Positions 1-9,225 are shown, numbered from the stretch's first letter. The stretch is 64,000 nucleotides of DNA from GAS188 sp044445965 (GCA_044445965.1 JBIOEJ010000012.1:5563-69562), one strand, 5' to 3'. A program made the numbers and translations. The notes: a model not told the origin generated them from the letters alone.

Positions 1-192
1 GTCGAGCCGGACCTCGCGAAGCGCAAGGTGCTCTACGCCGAATTCCAGAAGATCGTGACCGACGAGCTTCCGGTCGCCTGGACGAACGAGGAGCCGCTCT
101 ACACGATTTATGACGCGAAGCTAGAGGGCATTCCGCAGAGCGTCTGGGGCGCGCTCGCGCCGTTCGACGAGATGCGCTGGGCGAAGGCATGA
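1..192 (+). CDS. ABC importer substrate-binding protein (family 5), C-terminal 63 residues
   Basis: Frame 1 is open from the window edge to a TGA at 190-192, so only the C-terminus of the protein is present. The segment around KRKVLYAEFQKIV and the ending SVWGALAPFDEMRW closely match the end of the complete binding protein at 3729-5303 (KRKALYSEFQKIV, SIWGVMSPLDELSW). It is therefore a paralogous peptide/opine-type periplasmic binding protein. It lies 10 bases before the CE4-type hydrolase gene, so it probably belongs to the same operon. Ligand unknown. The family call rests on paralogy with the complete neighbour. Confidence 0.85.
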   Translation, partial: VEPDLAKRKVLYAEFQKIVTDELPVAWTNEEPLYTIYDAKLEGIPQSVWGALAPFDEMRWAKA

Positions 193-202
193 GGAGCTCG
201 TC

Positions 203-1063
203 GTGACCGCCGTCAAATGGCCGAACGGGGCCCGCTGCGCCATCATCCTGACCTTCGATTTCGACGCGGAGACGAATTGGATGTCGCGCGACCCGGGCAA
301 TCTGAAGCGCCCGGGAACGCTGTCGCAAGGGACCTATGGGGCGAAGGTCGGGGTACCGAAGCTCCTCGAGCTGCTGCAGGAGGAAGGCCTGCGCGGGACC
401 TTCTTCGTGCCCGGCTGGGTCGCCGAAAACCGCACGCGCCGAGTCGAGGAGATCGCGGCTGCCGGGCACGAGATCGGCCATCACGGCTATCTCCATAAAT
501 GGGTCGATCCGGATCGGCCCGAAGAGGAGGTCGAGGAGCTGGAGCGTGGGCTCGAGGCGCTCAAGCGCAGCGTCGGGGTGAAGCCGCAAGGCTATCGCTC
601 GCCGGCGGGCGAGACGAGCCAGAACATTATCTCCCTCCTGGCCGACAACGGCTTCCTCTACGACAGCTCGCTTCTCGATGACGTCAACCCCTACCGACAC
701 GTGCTCCCCGACGGCCGCCAAGGTCCCATCGAGCTGCCCTGGCATTGGAGCCTCGACGACGCGCCATACCTCCTTACCTCGATCAAGTTCCACAGGCCGA
801 TCTTCACCAATGAGCACATATTGACGATCTGGAAGGACGAGTTCCGCGAGATCCATCGCTGGGGCGGCCTCTTCGCCTTGACGATGCATCCGCAGGCCAT
901 CGGCCGGCCCTCGCGCCTCGCCTTGCTGCGCGAGTTCATCGCGTTCACCCGCGGCTTCAAGGATAATTGGTATGCGACCGCGGCCGAGGTCGCCGCTGCC
1001 TTCGCGGCGGAGGCCGGGGATGCTTGCAAGCCGCAGGAATTCTCGCCCTTCATCTCGGGCTGA
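203..1063 (+). CDS. CE4/NodB-fold hydrolase (polysaccharide deacetylase family, PuuE/HpPgdA-like)
   Basis: A 286-residue single-domain protein without a signal peptide, so probably cytoplasmic. It has the NodB motif TFDFDAET (residues 17-24; Asp19 and Asp21) and GHEIGHHGYLHKW, whose His94 and His98 are the expected metal ligands; GYRSPAGETS is motif 3. The branch containing allantoinase PuuE and Helicobacter PgdA includes enzymes acting on cyclic ureides or imides. A cytoplasmic copy between transporter and amidohydrolase genes fits a small-molecule C-N hydrolase better than glycan deacetylation (inference). The start is GTG 10 bases after the preceding stop, with GAGGAG upstream. Its paralogue at 14079-14912 sits in another importer operon. 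Confidence 0.88.
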   Translation: MTAVKWPNGARCAIILTFDFDAETNWMSRDPGNLKRPGTLSQGTYGAKVGVPKLLELLQEEGLRGTFFVPGWVAENRTRRVEEIAAAGHEIGHHGYLHKWVDPDRPEEEVEELERGLEALKRSVGVKPQGYRSPAGETSQNIISLLADNGFLYDSSLLDDVNPYRHVLPDGRQGPIELPWHWSLDDAPYLLTSIKFHRPIFTNEHILTIWKDEFREIHRWGGLFALTMHPQAIGRPSRLALLREFIAFTRGFKDNWYATAAEVAAAFAAEAGDACKPQEFSPFISG

Positions 1064-1081
1064 AGCCGTAGCCGGAGCCCG

Positions 1082-2725
1082 ATGATCATGTCCGATACCG
1101 TCATCTACTCCGCGCGGGCGATCGTCACGATGAACCCGTCGCGGCCGCTCGCGACGCATGTCGCAGTTAGGGACGGGCGTATCGTCGCGGTCGGCTCGCG
1201 CGAAGAGCTCTCCGCGCTCCGCGACGCGCGCCTCGACGAGCGCTTTGCCGACAATGTCCTGCTCCCGGGCTTCGTCGAGGGCCATGCTCATGTGCTCGAA
1301 GGCAAGGTCTGGTCGATGACCTATGTCGGCTTCGGCGATCGGCGGGCACCCGACGGGCGCCTGGTCGCGGGCCTCGCCAGCATCGAGGCGGTGGTCGAAC
1401 GCTTGAAGGCGGCATCGGACGCGATCACCGATCCCGATGCTCCGCTCATGGCCTGGGGCTTCGATCCGATCTATTTCAAATCGCGGCGCATGAACCGTCA
1501 CGACCTCGACCGCGTGTCGACGACGAGGCCCGTGATGGTGCTGCATGCGAGCCTTCATATCTCGAACGTCAATTCTCTCCTGCTCGAGCGGGCGGGGTTC
1601 GACCGCGGCACGAATATCTCAGGCGTGCTCAAGCTGGAGGACGGCACGCCGAGCGGTGAATTGCAGGGCATCGCGGCACGGCTTCGGGCCTTTCGCGTCG
1701 TCGGCATGCAGGGGCTGACCGGAACCATCGGCCGCGAGGAGGTCACGCGCTACGGCCAATCGGCGCTCATCCAGGGCATCACCACCATCGCGGATCTCCA
1801 CAACGACCTGCCCGATGACGTGGTCGATCTCTATCGCGAGCTCGCCGCGGGCGACGAACTGCCCATCCGTCTCGTTCCGGCGCTCGCCTCCGTGTCCCAT
1901 GCTCCCAAGGACGGCGTCGAGAAGATCAGGCGGCTGCGCACCTTCAACTCGGACCGGCTCCATTTCGGGCTCGTCAAGCTCGTGGTCGACGGATCGATCC
2001 AGGGCTTCACCGCCCGTCTGTCCTGGCCGGGCTATTGGAACGGTGCGGCGAACGGGCTCTGGTATATCGCGCCTGAGCAGCTCGGCGACATCGTGAGCAC
2101 TTATCACGAGGCTGGCATCCAGCTGCATATCCACACCAATGGCGATGAGGCGACGGGGCTTGCCATCGAGGCGCTCGAGGCGGCGCTGACCGCCCATCCG
2201 CGGCCGGACCATCGCCACACCCTGCAGCATTGCCAGCTCGCGAGCCAGGCGCAATTCAGGCGCATGAAGGCGCTTGGCCTGTGCGTGAACCTCTTCTCTA
2301 ACCATATCTTCCATTGGGGCGATGCTCATTACGAGCAGACGGTCGGGCCCGAGCGCGCCTGCCGCATGAACGCAACCGGCACGGCCGAGCGGCTCGGCAT
2401 GCCCTATGCGATCCATTCCGATGCGCCGGTGACGCCGCTCGGCCCGCTCTTCACGGCCTGGTGCGCCGTCAACCGCAAGACCTCCTCGGGGCGTTTGCTC
2501 GGTGCCGAGGAACGCATTTCCGTCTCGCGGGCCCTCGCGGCGGTGACGCTAGGAGCGGCGTATACGCTCAAGCTCGATCATCTCGTCGGCAGCATCGAGG
2601 CCGGCAAATTCGCCGATTTCGCCGTGCTCGAGAAGAACCCGCTCGAGGTTGCTCCCGAGCGCTTGAAGGACATAGCGGTATGGGGCGTCGTCACGGGCGG
2701 CCGCGTCGTAGAGGCGCCGCGCTGA
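1082..2725 (+). CDS. YtcJ-like metal-dependent amidohydrolase
   Basis: A 547-residue member of the amidohydrolase_3 (YtcJ/N-substituted formamide deformylase-like) family. The N-terminal beta-sandwich is followed by the first metal motif, PGFVEGHAH, near residues 60-68. Other landmarks are VKLVVDGSIQG (a candidate metal-bridging region), HIHTNGDEA, HTLQHCQ and the C-terminal AIHSDAPV with the active-site Asp. The end, GSIEAGKFADFAVL, is typical of amidohydrolases. Predicted role: hydrolysis of an amide or imide in the cytoplasm. ATGs at 1082 and 1088 are both possible starts. Its stop overlaps the CobW start by one base (TGATG), so the two genes are translationally coupled. Confidence 0.9.
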   Translation: MIMSDTVIYSARAIVTMNPSRPLATHVAVRDGRIVAVGSREELSALRDARLDERFADNVLLPGFVEGHAHVLEGKVWSMTYVGFGDRRAPDGRLVAGLASIEAVVERLKAASDAITDPDAPLMAWGFDPIYFKSRRMNRHDLDRVSTTRPVMVLHASLHISNVNSLLLERAGFDRGTNISGVLKLEDGTPSGELQGIAARLRAFRVVGMQGLTGTIGREEVTRYGQSALIQGITTIADLHNDLPDDVVDLYRELAAGDELPIRLVPALASVSHAPKDGVEKIRRLRTFNSDRLHFGLVKLVVDGSIQGFTARLSWPGYWNGAANGLWYIAPEQLGDIVSTYHEAGIQLHIHTNGDEATGLAIEALEAALTAHPRPDHRHTLQHCQLASQAQFRRMKALGLCVNLFSNHIFHWGDAHYEQTVGPERACRMNATGTAERLGMPYAIHSDAPVTPLGPLFTAWCAVNRKTSSGRLLGAEERISVSRALAAVTLGAAYTLKLDHLVGSIEAGKFADFAVLEKNPLEVAPERLKDIAVWGVVTGGRVVEAPR

Positions 2726-3702
2726 TGCCGGAGCGACCCGACGCCGCGACTGTTCCGATGACCGTGATCGGTGGCTTTCTCGGCGCGGGCAAGACCACGC
2801 TTCTGAACCACATCCTTTCGCGTGCCGAGGCGCGTTGCGCCGTGCTCGTGAACGATTTCGGCGCGGTCAATCTCGACGCTTCGCTCATCGCGGACCATGA
2901 CGGACAAACGCTCAAGCTCACCAATGGCTGCGTGTGCTGCAGCCTCGGCAGCGGACTGATCGAGACCCTGATCGGGGTGCTCGACGCGGAGCCGCCTTTC
3001 GATCACATCCTCATCGAGGCGAGCGGGGTCGCCGATCCGTGGCTCATCGCCGAGATCGCGCTCGTCGAGCCGGTGCTGCGCTTGAACGCCGTGATCGTGC
3101 TCGCCGAAGCGCAGCGCCTGTCTGCGCTTTTGGAGGATCCACGTGTGGGCGATACGGTCGCCGCACAGGTGAGGGCAGCCGATATCTTAGTCTTGAACAA
3201 GGCCGATCTCGCGGATGAAGGAGCGCGTGTCCGCGCCCGCGCTGCCGCCGCCGCGATCAAGCCGAAGCTTCACGCCGTCGAGACTGTGAATGCGGAGCTG
3301 CCTCTCGGTCTTCTCGATCTCGAGGCCGCGCCGCGCTCGGGCGGGACGGCCATGTTCCGGGCCGATGCGCCGTCTCATGAGACGATCTTCCGCCGCTTCC
3401 TCTATCGTCGCCGGGGCGCGTTTCGGCGCGACCGGTTGGAGCGGAGCCTCGAGACGCTGCCGACCTCCCTCTTGCGGCTCAAGGGCATATGCCGGATGAT
3501 CGGTGAGCCGCGGCCCATGGTGCTGCAAATGGTCGGACCGCGCTTCGTGCTGTCGCCGGCCTCGCAGCGATCACGAGCTGGTTGGCCGATCGAGCTCGTC
3601 GGGATCGGGGTGAATACGATGCCAGAGGATGAAGCGTTCGGTCGTGTTCTCGACGGCGCGCTCGAACCGCGTGCGCCGGCTATGAGCTTGGGGGAATGCT
3701 GA
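2725..3702 (+). CDS. CobW/COG0523-family GTP-binding protein (putative metallochaperone)
   Basis: A 325-residue G3E-family GTPase. The Walker A GFLGAGKTT lies at residues 16-24, the metal-binding motif GCVCCS near residues 71-76, the EASGVADP switch region follows, and NKADL gives guanine specificity. The C-terminal CobW_C domain follows. COG0523 proteins bind metals such as Zn and hand them to client proteins or support metal homeostasis. Here the gene is translationally coupled to a metal-dependent amidohydrolase, which suggests a dedicated metal-insertion or activation role (inference). The start ATG at 2725 overlaps the previous stop; the open frame upstream of it is not coding. Confidence 0.9.
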   Translation: MPERPDAATVPMTVIGGFLGAGKTTLLNHILSRAEARCAVLVNDFGAVNLDASLIADHDGQTLKLTNGCVCCSLGSGLIETLIGVLDAEPPFDHILIEASGVADPWLIAEIALVEPVLRLNAVIVLAEAQRLSALLEDPRVGDTVAAQVRAADILVLNKADLADEGARVRARAAAAAIKPKLHAVETVNAELPLGLLDLEAAPRSGGTAMFRADAPSHETIFRRFLYRRRGAFRRDRLERSLETLPTSLLRLKGICRMIGEPRPMVLQMVGPRFVLSPASQRSRAGWPIELVGIGVNTMPEDEAFGRVLDGALEPRAPAMSLGEC

Positions 3703-3728
3703 ATGATCGATCGGCAGGAGGCCCAAAG

Positions 3729-5303
3729 ATGATCTCCAAGCGCAGCCTCTTTGCATTGTGCCTGTCGGCACTGTTCGCCGCCGGCGCCTCGCCCGAGGCC
3801 GGCGCCCAGTCGGCGCCGGTGGTCGTCGGCACCTCGCAGGTGCCGCGCCATTTCAACGGCGCGATCCAGTCCGGCGTCGCGACCGCCATGATCAGCACGC
3901 AGGTCTTTGCGAGCCCCTTGCGCTATGACGAGAACTGGAACCCGCAGCCCTATCTCGCGCAATCCTGGGAGGTCTCTCCGGACGGGCTGACTGTCACGCT
4001 GCATCTCGTCCACAATGCAGTATTCCATGACGGCCAGCCCGTGACCTCCGAGGATGTCGCCTTCTCGATCGGGGTCATCAAGGCGAACCATCCCTTCAAG
4101 ACCATGCTGGAGCCGGTCGCCTCGGTCGACACCCCGGACCCCTATACCGTCGTCATCCATCTCTCGCGGCCGCATCCGGCCTTGCTGCTCGCGATGTCGC
4201 CGGCCCTGATGCCGATCCTGCCCAAGCACGTCTATGCCAACGGCGATATCCAGACGAACCCCGCCAATCTGAAGCCGATCGGTTCAGGGCCCTTCAAGCT
4301 CGTCGACTACAAGCAGGGCGAATATGTCGAGCTCGAGAAGTTCGACAAGTTCTTCATTCCGGGCAGGCCGAAGCTCGACAAGATCATCTTCAAGATCATC
4401 GCCGACGAGACCAGCATCGCGCTCTCGGCGGAACGCGGCGAGATCAATATCGTCCCCTTCATGACCCGCGTTCATGACATCGATCGGCTCTCCAAGGCGC
4501 CGAATCTCTTCGTCACCCCCAAGGGGAATGAGGGCATCGGGCCGCTCAACTGGCTCGCCTTCAACACCGCAAAGAAACCCCTCGACGATGTGCGCGTGCG
4601 CCGCGCCATCGCCTATGCGGCCAATCGCGATTTCATCGTCGGCAAGCTGATGAGCGGGCGAGCCCAGCCGGCGACGGGGCCGATCGTTCCGACATCCCCG
4701 CTCGCCGAGCCCGATGTCGAGACCTACAAGCTCGATCTCGCCAAATCCGAAGCGCTGCTCGACGAGGCGGGTTTCAAGAAGGGCGCCGATGGGACGCGCC
4801 TTTCGCTGACGATCGACTACCTGCCGGGCGGAGACGAGCAGCAGAAGAACGTCGCGGAATATCTGCGGGCGCAGCTCAAGCGCGTTGGCATCGCGCTCGA
4901 GGTGCGCTCGGCGCCGGATTTCCCGACCTGGGCGAAGCGCGTTTCGAACTGGGATTTCGACCTGACGATGGACGCGGTGTTCAACTGGGGCGACCCCGTC
5001 ATCGGGGTGGCGCGCACCTATCTTTCGAGCAACATCCGCAAGGGCGTGATCTGGTCGAACACGCAGCAATACGCCAACCCGAAAGTGGACGAGCTCTTGA
5101 ACGCCGCGGCCGTCGAGAGGGATCCGGTCAAGCGAAAGGCGCTCTACAGCGAATTCCAGAAGATCGTCGTCTCCGACGTGCCGATCTATTTCGTCAACGT
5201 GCTCCCCTACTACACGGCCTTTGACAAGAGGCTGATGAACCTGCCGCTCTCGATTTGGGGCGTGATGTCTCCGCTTGACGAGCTTTCCTGGTCGAAGCCC
5301 TGA
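3729..5303 (+). CDS. ABC importer substrate-binding protein, peptide/opine family 5
   Basis: A 524-residue periplasmic binding protein (DppA/OppA-like, SBP_bac_5). The N-terminus, ISKRSLFALCLSALFAAG, is a signal peptide with an AGA-type cleavage site near residue 25. The start at 3729 is preferred over an in-frame ATG at 3696 because AGGAG lies at 3716-3720 and the signal peptide begins there. Internal features include YDENWNPQPYLAQSWEVSPDG and RRAIAYAANRDFIV, both typical of the family. It is followed by two permease and two ATPase genes, completing a DppABCDF-type importer. Its C-terminus resembles the truncated protein at 1-192, so the system has two alternative receptors. Confidence 0.93.
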   Translation: MISKRSLFALCLSALFAAGASPEAGAQSAPVVVGTSQVPRHFNGAIQSGVATAMISTQVFASPLRYDENWNPQPYLAQSWEVSPDGLTVTLHLVHNAVFHDGQPVTSEDVAFSIGVIKANHPFKTMLEPVASVDTPDPYTVVIHLSRPHPALLLAMSPALMPILPKHVYANGDIQTNPANLKPIGSGPFKLVDYKQGEYVELEKFDKFFIPGRPKLDKIIFKIIADETSIALSAERGEINIVPFMTRVHDIDRLSKAPNLFVTPKGNEGIGPLNWLAFNTAKKPLDDVRVRRAIAYAANRDFIVGKLMSGRAQPATGPIVPTSPLAEPDVETYKLDLAKSEALLDEAGFKKGADGTRLSLTIDYLPGGDEQQKNVAEYLRAQLKRVGIALEVRSAPDFPTWAKRVSNWDFDLTMDAVFNWGDPVIGVARTYLSSNIRKGVIWSNTQQYANPKVDELLNAAAVERDPVKRKALYSEFQKIVVSDVPIYFVNVLPYYTAFDKRLMNLPLSIWGVMSPLDELSWSKP

Positions 5304-5325
5304 GGCCTCGCGCCGGGCCCGTCGC

Positions 5326-6303
5326 ATGCGCGCGCTGACCGCGGCACTTCGGCGCGTCGTCTATGCGCTCGTCCTCATCCTCGTCGTCATCGTCTTCAAC
5401 TTCACCCTCATCCACCTCGCCCCGGGCGATCCCGCCGACGTCATCGCCGGCGAGATGGGCGGCGCGAGCCCCGAACTCATGGCGCAGATCCGTCACAGCT
5501 ACGGTCTCGACCAGAGCTTCCTCGCGCAGCTATGGATTTATCTCGGCAAGGCCCTGCAGGGCGATCTCGGCAGATCCTATTATTTCAACTCGCCCGTCAT
5601 CAGCCTTGTCCTGCAGCGCGTGCCGGCAACGCTGCTCCTGGTCGTGACCGCGCTCACGGCCGCGATCGTCGGCGGCACGCTGCTCGGCGTCGTAGCCTCG
5701 CGCCGGCCGAACGGGATCGTCAGCCATATCGTCACCATTCTCGGACTCGTCGGCTTCTCGGCGCCCGTCTTCTGGACCGGCATCGTCCTCATCTTGATCT
5801 TCGCCTCCGCGATCCCGATCTTTCCGGTCGGCGACATGTATGACGTCACGAAAGCGGGCGGCAGCTTCGCCGCCCGAACGCTCGATGTCGCCCATCATCT
5901 CATCTTGCCGGCAGTCACGCTCGCAATCGTCTATCTCGCGCAATATAGCCGGCTCGCGCGCGCCGCGATGCTCGAGGTCCTCAACGCCGATTATGTGCGC
6001 ACCGCGCGCGCCAAGGGGCTCCCCGAACGGCTCGTCATCTTCAAGCACGCCTTGCGCAACGCCATGCTGCCGATCGTGACCATCGCGGGACTGCAGTTCA
6101 GCCAGGTGTTCGCGGGCGCCGTGCTGGTCGAGGCGGTGTTCAACTGGCCGGGGCTCGGACGGCTCGCCTATGAATCGATCCTGCGCCGCGACACACCGAC
6201 CCTGCTGGGAATCCTGCTCGGCGCCGCGGTGATCGTGATCGTGGTCAATGTTCTCACCGATCTTTCCTACCGTATCATCGATCCGCGCATCAGGATGAGC
6301 TGA
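5326..6303 (+). CDS. DppB-type ABC importer permease
   Basis: A 325-residue inner-membrane permease. The N-terminal membrane segment (about residues 8-28) is followed by HLAPGDPADVI, the hallmark of DppB/OppB proteins, and further hydrophobic segments. The EAA loop is in the stretch with DYVRTARAKGLPERLVIFKHALRNA, which contacts the ATPases. ATG 5326 is chosen because family members begin just before the first membrane helix; an in-frame ATG at 5275 would overlap the previous gene. The stop overlaps the next start (TGATG), indicating coupling with the partner permease. Confidence 0.93.
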   Translation: MRALTAALRRVVYALVLILVVIVFNFTLIHLAPGDPADVIAGEMGGASPELMAQIRHSYGLDQSFLAQLWIYLGKALQGDLGRSYYFNSPVISLVLQRVPATLLLVVTALTAAIVGGTLLGVVASRRPNGIVSHIVTILGLVGFSAPVFWTGIVLILIFASAIPIFPVGDMYDVTKAGGSFAARTLDVAHHLILPAVTLAIVYLAQYSRLARAAMLEVLNADYVRTARAKGLPERLVIFKHALRNAMLPIVTIAGLQFSQVFAGAVLVEAVFNWPGLGRLAYESILRRDTPTLLGILLGAAVIVIVVNVLTDLSYRIIDPRIRMS

Positions 6304-7211
6304 TGAACGTCTCGTCCCCCGAAGCGGTGAGGGCCGGTCTCGTCTGCGAAGTCCAGGCCACCGCGCCACCGCCCGGTCCGGCGCGCGAGGCTTGGCGCAT
6401 GTTCCTGCGCAACCGGACGGCGGTCGCCGGTCTGATCATTCTCATCGCCATTCTTGCGATCACGATAATCGGTCCGTCCGTTTACCGGGTCGATCCTTTC
6501 GACATCATCTCCACGCCGCTCATGCCGCCGGGCGATTCCGACGCACTATTGGGCACCGACTATATCGGACGTGACCTCCTCGCCGGGATCATCGTCGGGG
6601 GCCGCGCGAGCCTGCTCGTGGGCGCGACGGCAGCCGCGCTCACCATGCTGATCGGCGTCGTCGTCGGTGCGCTCGCCGGCTTCTATGGCGGTTTCGTCGA
6701 CCGAGCCCTGATGCGGGTGACCGAGTTCTTCCAGGTCCTGCCGCCGCTCCTCCTCGCGATGACGCTCGTGACGCTGTTCTCGCCCTCGCTCGTGACCATA
6801 GCCGTCTCGATCGGCGTCGTCAGCTGGACCGGCGCCGCGCGGCTCACCCGCGCCGAGTTCTTGCGCATCCGCGAGCTCGAATATGTCAAGGCCGCGCGCT
6901 CGATCGGAGCACGCAGCCGCTATGTCATATGGCGCGTGATCCTGCCGAACGCATTGCCACCGCTCATCGTCTCCGCGACGCTCGCGGTCGGCGTCGCGAT
7001 CCTCTTCGAGAGCGGCTTAAGCTTCCTCGGCCTCGGAGACCCTAACGTCATGAGCTGGGGCCTGATGATCGGCGGCAACCGGCAGTATATGCTCGACGCC
7101 TGGTGGGCGGCGACGATACCGGGCATCGCGATCTTCCTCACCGTGCTCAGCATCAGCCTAATCGGGGACGGCCTGAACGAGGCGTTCAACCCGAGGCTGC
7201 GCGAGCGATGA
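6303..7211 (+). CDS. DppC-type ABC importer permease
   Basis: A 302-residue DppC/OppC-like permease. It has the N-terminal OppC_N helix (AGLIILIAILAITIIG), the LLGTDYIGRDLLAGIIVGGR motif typical of DppC proteins, and the EAA-loop region EYVKAARSIGARSRYVIWRV. It forms the transmembrane heterodimer with the preceding DppB-like protein. Translation begins at the ATG overlapping the previous stop. The next gene, an ATPase, starts at 7208 inside this gene's last codons (ATGA overlap). Confidence 0.93.
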   Translation: MNVSSPEAVRAGLVCEVQATAPPPGPAREAWRMFLRNRTAVAGLIILIAILAITIIGPSVYRVDPFDIISTPLMPPGDSDALLGTDYIGRDLLAGIIVGGRASLLVGATAAALTMLIGVVVGALAGFYGGFVDRALMRVTEFFQVLPPLLLAMTLVTLFSPSLVTIAVSIGVVSWTGAARLTRAEFLRIRELEYVKAARSIGARSRYVIWRVILPNALPPLIVSATLAVGVAILFESGLSFLGLGDPNVMSWGLMIGGNRQYMLDAWWAATIPGIAIFLTVLSISLIGDGLNEAFNPRLRER

Positions 7212-8203
7212 GCGGCGAGAGGCTGCTGACGATCGAGGCCTTGCGCGTCGCATTCCGCACGCGCGCCGGCGATGTTACCGTGGTGCGCGATCTTTCGCTC
7301 GCGCTCGATGGCGGTGAGACGCTCTGCCTCGTGGGTGAATCGGGCAGCGGCAAGAGTATGACGGCGCTCGCCGTGATGGGCCTCGTGCCGGCCCCGACCG
7401 GGGCGATACGCGGCGGCAGCATCAGGCTCGCGGGCGAGGAACTCGTCGGAGCCGATCCCGAGCGGCTGCGCCGGATTCGCGGCAAGGAGATCGCCATGAT
7501 CTTCCAGGAGCCGATGACGGCGCTCAATCCGGTCTTCAGCATCGGCGAGCAGATCGCCGAGACCCTCGTCGCGCATGAGGGGCTCGGCCGGGCCGCGGCG
7601 CTGCGCCAGGCGGTCGAGCTCATCGCCGCCGTCGGTATCCCGGCGCCCGAGCGGCGCATTCGCGAATACCCGCATCAGCTCTCGGGCGGCATGCGGCAGC
7701 GCGCCATGATCGCCATGGCGCTCGCCTGCCGTCCGAAGCTCGTCATCGCCGACGAGCCGACGACCGCGCTCGACGTCACCGTCCAGGCCCAGATTCTCGA
7801 TCTTCTCAAGGACATCCAGCGCCGCTTCGGCACCGCGATCCTACTCATCACCCACGATATGGGTGTCGTCGCGGAGGTCGCGGACCGGGTCGCCGTCATG
7901 TATGCCGGCCGCAAGGTGGAGGAGGGGCGCGCCGCGGACGTGCTCGAGCGGCCGGTCCATCCCTACACAAGGGCGCTGATCGCCTGCGCGCCGCGGCTGA
8001 CCGTCGGGGATGGGGAGCGCGAGCTCCTCGAGGAGATCCCCGGCATCGTGCCCTCGATGCTCAGCCTGCCGCCGGGCTGTGCCTTCGAGCCGCGCTGCCG
8101 GGACGCGCTGCCCCGCTGTCGAATCGAGGCTCCGCCGGAATTTCCACTAGGGCCCCATCGGCGAAGCGCCTGCTGGCTGATGTCCACGGAGAAGGTCGCG
8201 TGA
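7208..8203 (+). CDS. DppD-type ABC importer ATPase
   Basis: A 331-residue ATPase. Walker A GESGSGKS is near residues 45-52, the signature LSGGMRQR is at about 158-165, and Walker B LVIADEPTTALD follows at about 178-189. The C-terminal oligopeptide-transporter extension has the cysteine-containing PPGCAFEPRCRDALPRC segment that can bind a 4Fe-4S cluster in this family. It energises uptake by the DppBC-like permeases. The start ATG 7208 overlaps the previous stop; an upstream in-frame ATG lies inside the permease gene and is rejected. The stop overlaps the next gene as GTGA. Confidence 0.93.
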   Translation: MSGERLLTIEALRVAFRTRAGDVTVVRDLSLALDGGETLCLVGESGSGKSMTALAVMGLVPAPTGAIRGGSIRLAGEELVGADPERLRRIRGKEIAMIFQEPMTALNPVFSIGEQIAETLVAHEGLGRAAALRQAVELIAAVGIPAPERRIREYPHQLSGGMRQRAMIAMALACRPKLVIADEPTTALDVTVQAQILDLLKDIQRRFGTAILLITHDMGVVAEVADRVAVMYAGRKVEEGRAADVLERPVHPYTRALIACAPRLTVGDGERELLEEIPGIVPSMLSLPPGCAFEPRCRDALPRCRIEAPPEFPLGPHRRSACWLMSTEKVA

Positions 8204-9207
8204 GCGAGGCGCCGCTCCTGCGCGTCCGTGACCTAAAGGTCCATTTCGAGATGCGCAACGCCCTTCCCTTCGCGGCGGCAAAATATGTCCATGCGGTCGA
8301 CGGGGTCGGCTTCGATGTCCGGCGCGGCAGCACTTTCGGCATCGTCGGGGAGAGCGGTTCCGGGAAGACGACGACCGCGCTCACCGTGATGCGCCTCGCC
8401 CCCGCCACAAGCGGGACCGTCGAGTTCGATGGGGAAGATCTTCTAGCGCTCGAGGGCGAGGCGCTGCGCCGTGCGCGCCGGCGCTTCCAGATGATCTTCC
8501 AGGATCCCTATTCGTCCCTCAATCCGAGGCTGCGTGCCGGCGCCATCGTGAGGGAGCCGCTCGATCTCATGGATGTCGGTTCGTCGTCCGAGCGCGATGC
8601 TCGCGTCAACGAGATCTTCGAGAATGTGGGCCTGAGGCCCGAGCAGAAGGCGCTCTTCCCCCATCAATTCTCGGGCGGGCAGCGTCAGCGCATCGCCATT
8701 GCGCGGGCGCTGGCGACGCAGCCGGAGCTGATCGTCTGCGACGAGCCGGTCTCCGCCCTCGACCTCGCGATCCAGGCGCAGGTCCTCAATCTGCTTGTGC
8801 GGCTGCAACGCCGCCTGCGCTTGACCTTCCTCTTCATCTCTCATGATCTGGGTATCGTCGAGCACATATGCGACGAGCTCGCGGTCATGTATCTCGGACG
8901 CATCATCGAGATGAGCGATCGGGCGAGCCTGTTCCGACGCCCTCTGCACCCCTACACTTGGGTGCTCCTGTCGGCCGTGCCGGGGGTCGGCCGGTCGGCC
9001 GCACGCGTGCGGCTCAAGGGCGATCCGCCGAGCCCGATCGACCTGCCGTCCGGCTGTCGCTTCGCCGGGCGCTGCCCCTTCGCCGAGGAGCGCTGCCGGC
9101 GCGAGGATCCGGCCCTGAGGCCCGTCGCCGAAGGCCAGCTCGTCGCTTGCCATCTCGTCACCGATGACGGGGTCGCGCCGCACCATGCGGGAACTGCGGT
9201 GCGTTGA
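8200..9207 (+). CDS. DppF-type ABC importer ATPase
   Basis: A 335-residue partner ATPase starting at a GTG within a GTGA overlap. Walker A GESGSGKTT lies near residues 50-58, the signature FSGGQRQR at about 157-164 and Walker B ELIVCDEPVSALD follows. The C-terminal extension ends with the PSGCRFAGRCPFAEERC cysteine motif. It completes the importer begun at 3729. A small hairpin (9210-9225) lies immediately downstream, and the next gene is convergent, so the operon probably ends here. Confidence 0.93.
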   Translation: MSEAPLLRVRDLKVHFEMRNALPFAAAKYVHAVDGVGFDVRRGSTFGIVGESGSGKTTTALTVMRLAPATSGTVEFDGEDLLALEGEALRRARRRFQMIFQDPYSSLNPRLRAGAIVREPLDLMDVGSSSERDARVNEIFENVGLRPEQKALFPHQFSGGQRQRIAIARALATQPELIVCDEPVSALDLAIQAQVLNLLVRLQRRLRLTFLFISHDLGIVEHICDELAVMYLGRIIEMSDRASLFRRPLHPYTWVLLSAVPGVGRSAARVRLKGDPPSPIDLPSGCRFAGRCPFAEERCRREDPALRPVAEGQLVACHLVTDDGVAPHHAGTAVR

Positions 9208-9209
9208 CC

Positions 9210-9225
9210 TCTCACTTTTGTGAGA
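9210..9225. terminator. Short hairpin between convergent genes
   Basis: TCTCAC at 9210-9215 and GTGAGA at 9220-9225 form a perfect 6-bp stem with a TTTT loop, between the stop of the DppF-like gene and the end of the convergent MarR gene. The following tract, CCTTTAG, is only weakly U-rich. It could serve as a weak bidirectional terminator. Confidence 0.4.
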
